Below the pieces are notes generated by a model that worked only from the letters and a program-made list of their open reading frames with translations, was not told where the DNA came from and searched no databases. Below, piece after piece: positions 47,901-56,900 of a DNA stretch of 64,000 nucleotides (position 1 is its first letter; each line of letters starts with the position of its first letter). This DNA comes from Ariolimax columbianus (lineage: Eukaryota; Mollusca; Gastropoda; Stylommatophora; Arionidae). Made by a program: the position numbers and the translations under genes. The DNA is taken from assembly GCA_036924085.1 (NCBI GenBank), contig JAVGWX010000004.1, forward strand, positions 78,694,941 through 78,758,940, in the 5' to 3' direction.

Positions 47901-50900
47901 TTTATCTTACCTGTTTTTGTCTAGGAAAACCTGCCAGATTTGTTTTTCTGAAATGCTCATTCAATGTACGAACAGAAGAAGGCTGCATAGGTAGCAGTGG
48001 AGATAAGGAGAAGAGGTCATAGAGGGAAGGCTAATCAGGTACCCAAAAATGCCATGCTGAAGTCAAATGTGTCGGACCAAAAGGTGCAACTAGCCCAGTC
48101 AAACTAAACTGCGACACAACACATTTCGTTCTCCAGGCTACATCCTGCTACTTTCAAAGCCCTTTTCAAGGCTTGTGTGGCAGACTTAGTCTGGGCAGAC
48201 AAAACTTGTCTCCCCATGGACTTCCCACCGGGACCTGACCACTCACGCCGGCGAGTACCGCGACGGATGGCGGAGTAATAGCGACGCCATCTTGAAAATA
48301 GCGCCGACTAAGAAAATAGTCTCATGTTATAAAAAAAGCCTGACGGACGGGAGCTAGGGACAGGCTATGCGATTTTGAGGAGGCACTTATCACGATTTGA
48401 AGGAAAGATGAACCTTAACACGATTTGAAGGAGGGAGGAACTTTACGCAATTTAGAGAACGATATGTGGAAGAAGAGGAACCTTACACGAATTCGCAGAG
48501 AAGACGAACGTTACACCATCTGCAGCAGATACGCTACGATACATTTGCAGAGACGTTACACCATCTGCAGCAGATACGCTACGATACATTTGCAGAGACG
48601 TTACATCATCTGCAGCAGATACGCTACGATACATTTGCAGAGACGTTACACCATCTGCAGCAGATACGCTACGATACATTTGCAGAGACGTTACACCATC
48701 TGCAGCAGATACGCTACGATACATTTGCAGAGACGTTACACCATCTGCAGCAGATACGCTACGATACATTTGCAGAGACGTTACACCATCTGCAGCAGAT
48801 ACGCTACGATACATTTGCAGAGACGTTACACCATCTGCAGCAGATACGCTACGATACATTTGCAGAGACGTTACACCATCTGCAGCAGATACGCTACGAT
48901 ACATTTGCAGAGACGTTACACCATCTGCAGCAGATATACGCTACGATACATTTGCAGAAAGGTTACACAATTTGCAGAGAGACTCTACAATACATTTGCA
49001 GGGACAGACCATGCCATTTGCAGACGATACATTTGCAGAAAGGTTACACGATTTGCAGAATACATTTGCAAGGACAAACCACGCGATTTGCAGACGATAC
49101 ATTTGCAGAGAGAGACTGCGCGACTTGCAGAGGGCGAGGTTCCCCATTTGCAGAGATATTACACAATTTTTGAAGAGCGAATCATTGAAGAGAGACAGTT
49201 GAGCGGCCACACACTTTGAGGTCACAACACGAAGTACTCGTCTGTGTCATTCCGGCCATAATTCGGACTTGCGTTACGTCACGGCAGGCCATGCACGGGA
49301 AAAGTGACTGTTGACAATAGTTTAGGTGTAGGGGTAGAGATTGTTAGGTTAGGTAATCCCTCGATAGGAGTGAGTGAGTTGTGAATAGAAGAGTGCCAGT
49401 GTGGTAAGGAATAAAGAATTTGTTTATCTAAGTTTATTGTGTTAGATTCTTTAGATTAAGGTGTTTAGACGAAGTGCTGCCTTAAAGAGCAAGATCCTGT
49501 TCTCTCTGCTACACTTGGCAGCGGGAGATTGAGAACAAAGAAGAAGTCTAATGAGCCCTTCTAGGGTAGAAAATGCTCAGTATTTCTGATGATGAACAAG
49601 GATGAAGAAAATGCAATACAACATACCATAAAGCACAAAAACAAAATAGCAAAGAATAAGACTGTTTTAAACTACTTTGTGGCCATGTCTTCCATACACT
49701 GTTTAATTGTATTTTGATACTTAAAGTAGCCAAAGTCCGTCACTAGCACTGATCTTGTTAATGTTGTTTTTTATTTTCTTTACAGGAGATTCGTCGGTTA
49801 GAGGTTGACCTAGGCATGAAGCCATCTCCGTGGAGAGCAGTATTTGACAGACTGGAGTGCCTTGGAAGGAATCAAATTCATCAACATGTACGCTTCAATA
49901 ACTCTTAGTTTATTTTGGTGTTTTTTTCCATCTGCTCTGTCAGATTTCATGTTCTTGTGCATTGTGTAGGAGTCAGGCTAACTTCAGCTCATTCTTGATT
50001 GTTGGGAACAAGCAACATAAAATATTGTCATGTGGGGAACTGAGATGTTTTTCCGGTCCGGCACCAACACGTCAGGGTCAGACACAATATGCTGACCAAA
50101 ACCACCATCTATCTTCCATGTAGCCTTCCTGGAGATAGGCTGTTTTCAAGGCAGTCTGGCTGACGAGATGTGGATTGTTGTGATCCCGGTAGTAGTGAGC
50201 GGTCACACTGATGACACCAAGCATAGCACAACTGCTTAGAGGACCGCAGTCCACCTTCACTAGCACGCTCTGGATATGAGGAAACTATTACAACCCGCAA
50301 CTTAATGCCTTTTCAGGGCACACAAAAGAGTAAATTTACTCATTGTGAGCATTCAGCAACAACAAAATGTTTTTCAACGGCATAGAAACATAAATCCACA
50401 ACAGTCACTCTCCAGCAAATTCTATTTTCTGTCATTTTCTTGAGATTTTACATCTTTATTCTTTTATTTTTTTTAGCCATGTTAACTTTGACATCTACAC
50501 TGCTTTTTTTTTCTTGTGGGTTCTAATCAAATAGGAACTAGTCCAGAACTAGCTTAGAAAGATGTAAGATATTTAGTTTAGTTTTAGTCGAAGAATCGTC
50601 ATTGCACACGGTTCAACCCATAAGTGTTCTGTTCTTCTCCATATTTTGAGGGAATCTCACCACATTGCACGAACTCCATTGCACGAGCGAGGATCCCGTA
50701 AATACATTGGGTATATTTTTGTTAACATAATGTTTTATTTTGCCCAGGTAGCGGCCGTTCAGCCTATCTACCCGTTTAAATTTCCGACTGCCGAGGGTAT
50801 TTTAACGTGCGTGACCCTGCACACGGGTGTCCGATCTGTACTACCCAGAGATCCAGGGAAATACCAGAAACTATATGTGAAAAAATCCTGGTCTTCACTG

Positions 50901-53900
50901 TGATTTTAACCCAGCACGCCAGCACCCGAGGTGACGTCTTACTTCGAAACCACTCAGTCCCCTAACATTAAGATATCTGGATCAGCAATAAAGCTGATGA
51001 GATCCAGAAGTATACAGATATGAATGACCCAAAGCATTTCTACACTGTACTGAAGGCAGCCTATGGTCCCCAATCAAATCACCCAACTCCTCAATGTTCA
51101 TTGTATGACACTACTGGCTGAAAAAGGCCAGATTTTTTAGTGCTGGGTGGTACACTTAAGTCAAATCCTCAAGCATCCCTTGTCGATCAGTTAGCAAGCC
51201 ATAGCACGAATGCCACACGTTGTGACCAGCTTGACATACCTCCAAGCCCCAATGAAATCAAGAATGCAATCAGCCAAATGTCCACCGACAAGGCCCAAGG
51301 GTCAGATGCTCTTCCTGCTGAAGTTTACAAAGCAGGAGATTTCATCCTGCTTCTATGGTTGACATACCTACTCCGCTCAATTTGAGATGATGGCTAAATT
51401 CGTCAGGACCTGAAATATTCCTTCATTGCACACTTGTACAAGTGAAAGAATAATCTTCACTCCTGCATTAACCATAAGGGATATCCATCCCATCAATGTT
51501 AGGCATAATTTTGACCTGTCCTGCTCAACTGTTTAGCTAGTCACCTTGAGTAGGGCTGTCTCACAGAGATTCTGTGTGTTTTTCAAGCGGACCATGAGAC
51601 TGTTGACATGATATATGAAGCACATCAACTCCAGTGGAAATGTCAGGAATAGCTTTGTGATCTGTACATAATTTTTGTAGACCTGACCATGACCTTTGAC
51701 AGTAAAGAAGAGAACTGGCCACCCCCACCTCACATGGGCTGCTGTGGAATAGTATATGGCTTGGCTTGGCTTCGTTCATTCTCAGTCTCCCACTACCAAA
51801 CCCTGAAAGGGCTTAAGTAGCAGAATGTAGTCCAGAGAATGGAATGTGTTGCGTAGTATTTTACAGCTTGACTGCGATATTTGCACCTTTCGGTCCAACA
51901 CATCCGACTTCAGCAAGCATTTTTTGAGTACCGTGTTAGCATTCCCTCTTTGATCCCTTCTCCTTAGCCAGTCTGCCCTGCTGCAGCCTGTTATCCAGGA
52001 TCACTGCTTGGGGGTGTAGAAGGGTCTTGACAGCTCTGGTTCGCTGGCCACTGCAGCTCATGCGCTGCAGAGCCGAATAGTATATGAAGAGTTATCTTCA
52101 TCCCAGACGGCAATTCTTGCCATTTCTCTGACCTTTAACTTTACTTTCTTAGAAACACTCATATTTTCTGCGAAGTCTTTGTTTTTCATCTGTTCCTTTC
52201 TCAATTATCTACCGAAATATGACTAGCTTTTTGGTAATAAGAAACGTAGATACTGATCAGACATTTTAGTCAGGGTCAGACAAAACATGCTATCCAAGGC
52301 ACTCACCTCGGCTTTCAAGTAGCCCTCACTGGAAACGGGTTGTTTTCATGGCAATATGGCTAATGAGGTGAGGGATCGACGTGATCCCCGTAGTATTGAG
52401 TGACATGCAGATGAAGCCAAGCATAGCAGAACCGCCTGGAGGGCCCCGGTCCACCTTCATCAGCTCGCTCGGAATGTGAGGAAAGATATTGCAACTCGCC
52501 ACTTAACGTCCTTTTCAAAACAGTAAATCTAGTCATTGTGGGCATTCACAAACAACAAACTTTTCAAAGTTTCATCACCAAGCGTTAATCTGCTAATGTA
52601 TTTTTCAGGATTCACCGAATGCACAACAAGTTCGGATACATAGCCATTCCATCCAGAGAAAGTCAACTCTGGAAATTCTAGTGCGGGGAAGAATATTTGG
52701 AGCTGTAGCACATATGTTCTCACAACCACACAGATTTGAGAAACACACTTACACAACCTCCACCTACTGCGACTACTGTTCCCAGATGTTGTGGGGGTTG
52801 TCACTGACAGGTAATGAAATACCTTATGATATTCATTCAGTTCATTATGAGAGGAGACTAACGTCTGGTCAGGTAAAACATACTGATCGGACAATATTAG
52901 TTAGGGTCAGGTAAAACATACTGATCGGACAATATTAGTTAGGGTCAGGTAAAACATACTGATCGGACAATATTAGTTAGGGTCAGGTAAAACATACTGA
53001 TCGGACAATATTAGTTAGGGTCAGGTAAAACATACTGATCGGACAGTATTAGTTAGGGTCAGGTAAAACATACTGATTGGACAATATTAGTTAGGGTCAG
53101 GTAAAACATACTGATTGGACAATATTAGTTAGGGTCAGGTAAAACATACTGATCGGACAATATTAGTTAGGGTCAGGTAAAACATACTGATCGGACAATG
53201 TTAGTTAGGGTCAGGTAAAACATACTGATCGGACAATATTAGTTAGGGTCAGGTAAAACATACTGATCGGACAATATTAGTTAGGGTCAGGTAAAACATA
53301 CTGATCGGACAATATTAGTTAGGGTCAGGTAAAACATACTGATCGGACAATATTAGTTAGGGTCAGGTAAAACATACTGATCGGACAATATTAGTTAGGG
53401 TCAGGTAAAACATACTGATTGGACAATGTTAGTCAGGGTAGGGAAAACAGGAAGGATGGGGTATGTTATGTAACATTGTAATTATTTGTAACATTGTTTA
53501 CACTACAATCACCAAACACCATTTTGTATGCCTTAAGAAACACCATGACCCATGACTGACAGTGTGTTCATCAGCTGCTAAATTTTAAGTTAGTTTGGGG
53601 CAAGTATGTAAATGTGCATTGACAAGATTACAATTAATATTAATTGAGTGAAATGGGGGATTTTTGATGTTGGAAAGAATGGTAATCTTAGAGCAACAAA
53701 GATGGCGCCCTACCGACTGCAGGTCTAACATTGCTCTGGTGTTTTAGTTAATTATAGATGCCACCAGGCTACAGATTTGCCTGTATACAGATTTTTTACT
53801 AGTCAACAACTTACACTTGTGTTCACGGAAATGTGTCGTTGTTTTCCATTTGGACTAGTTAATTCGTTCATTTTGTGTTTTCTTTCCTCCGATTATCCTG

Positions 53901-56900
53901 GCCTGGACATTGGCTATATGAATTAGTACTACTGTTAAACATGTGTTGTATTTTCATGGTTTAGTTCACACGGCTGAACTTCACAAGATTGGCGCCCTAG
54001 CTGCAAACAATGTCGGTTTTGGTGTGACTGTGGAATGTAGACACAGAACTATAGACTAGAACACGTCGTCCGGGAGAGATACCTAACACATCATTCACAC
54101 GCTGAGTATGTCCTTATGACCTCTTGCGGTTATTGGAAAGGAAAGTCAGACAACGATAGATGTCATCCTCCCTCCGCTGCCTTGTGGAGTACCTATTTAC
54201 GGGAAAGGCTTTGGGAGTAAACCCTGAGGCAAAATCTGCATCCTGTGCTATCTCCAGTCGTCTCGATAAAATCTTGCCACTGGCCAAAGGTAGCTCAGGG
54301 TGAGAGAATGAGGTTGACAAATGACACAGTTTCTTCCTCACTTTAATCTAAATCACAGCGCAAGTCACCCATTTCAGCGAACATAGCAAGAGAAAAGATT
54401 ATCCACATGATTGTACAGAGAGAGTGGTCCTCATCACCTGTGATGGATGAACATCAATCGATCAATTGTAGATGATGATAATATGTTTTATCTTATCATA
54501 TCTTTGTAACTGAATGTGGTATATTTCAGGTTTATGCTGTGCAGACTGTGGCTACAATTGCCATGACAAATGTCAGTCCAGTGTGCCCAAAAACTGCCAG
54601 AAGTTGAAGGCTTTAGGAGACAGTGGCTTGAGTGTTCCACATCTACAGGGTAATGGTAGCCCAGCTTCTAACTCCAGTCCTGACACAGGTATGCCCAGCT
54701 GGAAGTTTTACAGCATTTGTATCCCATCAAACAACAGCTGGCAGCTATTCCACTTTTGTAGTTTTCATCATCATCATCATCAGTCCTGTAACCTGAAAGG
54801 ACATTAGGGCACCGATACTGCAGATTGTTGGACCAGTTCCCACCACTCCACTTGGTAATTTGCCAGGATTTATGTTTTGGCTATGGACCTTCCCATCCAC
54901 TCTCTGTTGTCTTCCCATCTCTGGTCCTCCCTCCCTCTCTTACACTTTTCAGGCACAGGACTGGCTTGGTCAACCCAAACGATTTTGAAACTTGCCCATA
55001 CCATGTGAGGTTGCGGGCTTTTACCATAGTAAAATAGTCAATAGGTCTGTTTGACCTCTCTCTTAACGGTGTCCCAAACTGCCTTATTCGTGACATGGTC
55101 TAGATACGAAATGTCGATGATCAGATGCAGATATCTTATCTTCATTGCTTTGGCTTTCTTCTGCCCACTGGATGTATATCTCATTTCCTTGACAGCATCT
55201 TCCGGCCCATAGTTAACCTTTATCATACTCAATAACAAAACGATCACTTTCCCCTGCCACTGAATTATTTTTCGCTGCTTCACGTTTTTTTAGGTTGTTG
55301 ACTGTGAAAGCCTGTCTTTTTTTCATTTGTTGTATAGAAATATGATTTCTTTGTGTGTAGATACCTAAATCTGGCAAAGATGGTCTACATTTCTCTATTG
55401 TTTTGGATCATTATGGATGCCCCTAGACCACGGATTTGCCTGGAATTCACACTAGTCGACGACTTACACTTGTGTTCACTGAAGCGTGGTGTTGTTTTCC
55501 GTCTGGACTTGTTATTTCGTTCTTTTTTTGTGATTTCTTCCATCCGTTTATCCTGGTCTGGACGCTGGCTGAATGGCACTACGCTTATACCTGTGACGTA
55601 TTTCACGGGTTAGTTCTGCCAGTTCACCTTCGCGAATTTGGCGTGTGGGAATTTTAGATGCTACTATGATGAGTTGAATACAGCTGGGGAGAGATGCCAG
55701 ACCCACTCACACGCTGAGTGTTGTCCATACGACCTACTGTGGTTATCGAAATGGCACGAAAAACTGCGTCAGATGCCATCCCACCTTTCTACCCTGCGGG
55801 TTACATGTTTACGGAAAGGCTTCGGTGGTAACCCTGAGGCAAAATCTGCATCCTATGCTATCTCCAGTCGTCTCGATGAATGTCTTGCCACTGGCAAAAG
55901 GTAGCTTAGGCTCTGTGAGTGAGGTTGACAAAAGGCGCAGTTTCTTCCTCACTTTAATCCAAATAACCGCGCAAGTCACCCATTTCAGCGGACACAGCAA
56001 GAGATACGACTGTCCACACGGCTGAACAAAGAGAGTGGTCTTCATCACTTGTGATGGACAACTATTATTAGATACCTAAATGAATAAAGAGCCGGTGGCA
56101 GTATGCAGAAATTTCCTGCCAGTCCACGAAAAAGTTATTGTGGCTTAACCCCTTTATGGAAGACATCAACTTATGCACACTTAATCATCATGAAAAATAA
56201 AACCTGATCGAGTTGTCTTTTGATGTCACTCTGGTGTCCAAACCACACACAAAATTTACGCTATTTCCCCTCTAGCTGCACTATTTTACAGCACATCACA
56301 TTTGACTAAGCTTGTTGACTTTGAGAGCCATAAACCTTTTTATTCTATGGTCTATAGATATGATTATATTGTGTGTAAATGAATAAAGAACTTGTTATAT
56401 TTTTGTTGTTGTGTGTGTTTCTGAGATACAAGAAGATGAAAATTTATAAAACGAAGCACAAACATTCACCGATTAAGCAACATGGCACCTCAATAAATCC
56501 ATTGAAATCACCATAAAGTGCTGATACTGTTCTTTTATAAGATCAGGATATCTGTTAGTTTCCACTACAAACGTATTTATTTCATCTACATAAACAAACT
56601 AAACAGATCAACCTCACAAAGATCTTTTGCAACAACTTAACTTCCCCATTCTCAATAATGGGCTGGCCCCAATCTGTGTAAAGAAGATAATAAAGTGTTT
56701 CAAATTCATTTTTAATTTAACACAAAGACTTTTCACAGTTCAAACCTGTGAAGAAGGAAGTGATGTTTTTGGCAAATAAATAGCCTAGATTTCAGTTCAT
56801 TTCTTCGGTAACCCTGTTGTCTGAATATGATAAAAACGGTGAATATTGGGCCACTGATTTGATGTGATTTTGGCCATTACGCTGAAATTTTTGTCAGATC

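Larger units (their letters stand above)
47965..49550 (+). mobile_element. Retroposon A, 5'-truncated, split by a solo LTR
   Basis: The left part (47965-48175) ends at ttttcaaggcttg and the right part (49518-49550) resumes gcagcgggagattgagaac and a GAAGAAG tail. Joined, they follow the family order, so the LTR landed in this copy. Confidence 0.85.

Noticed and set aside
48425..49219. 264- and 235-residue ORFs as real genes
   Set aside because: They are the 45-bp minisatellite inside the solo LTR read in different frames; no start context, splice sites or conserved residues.
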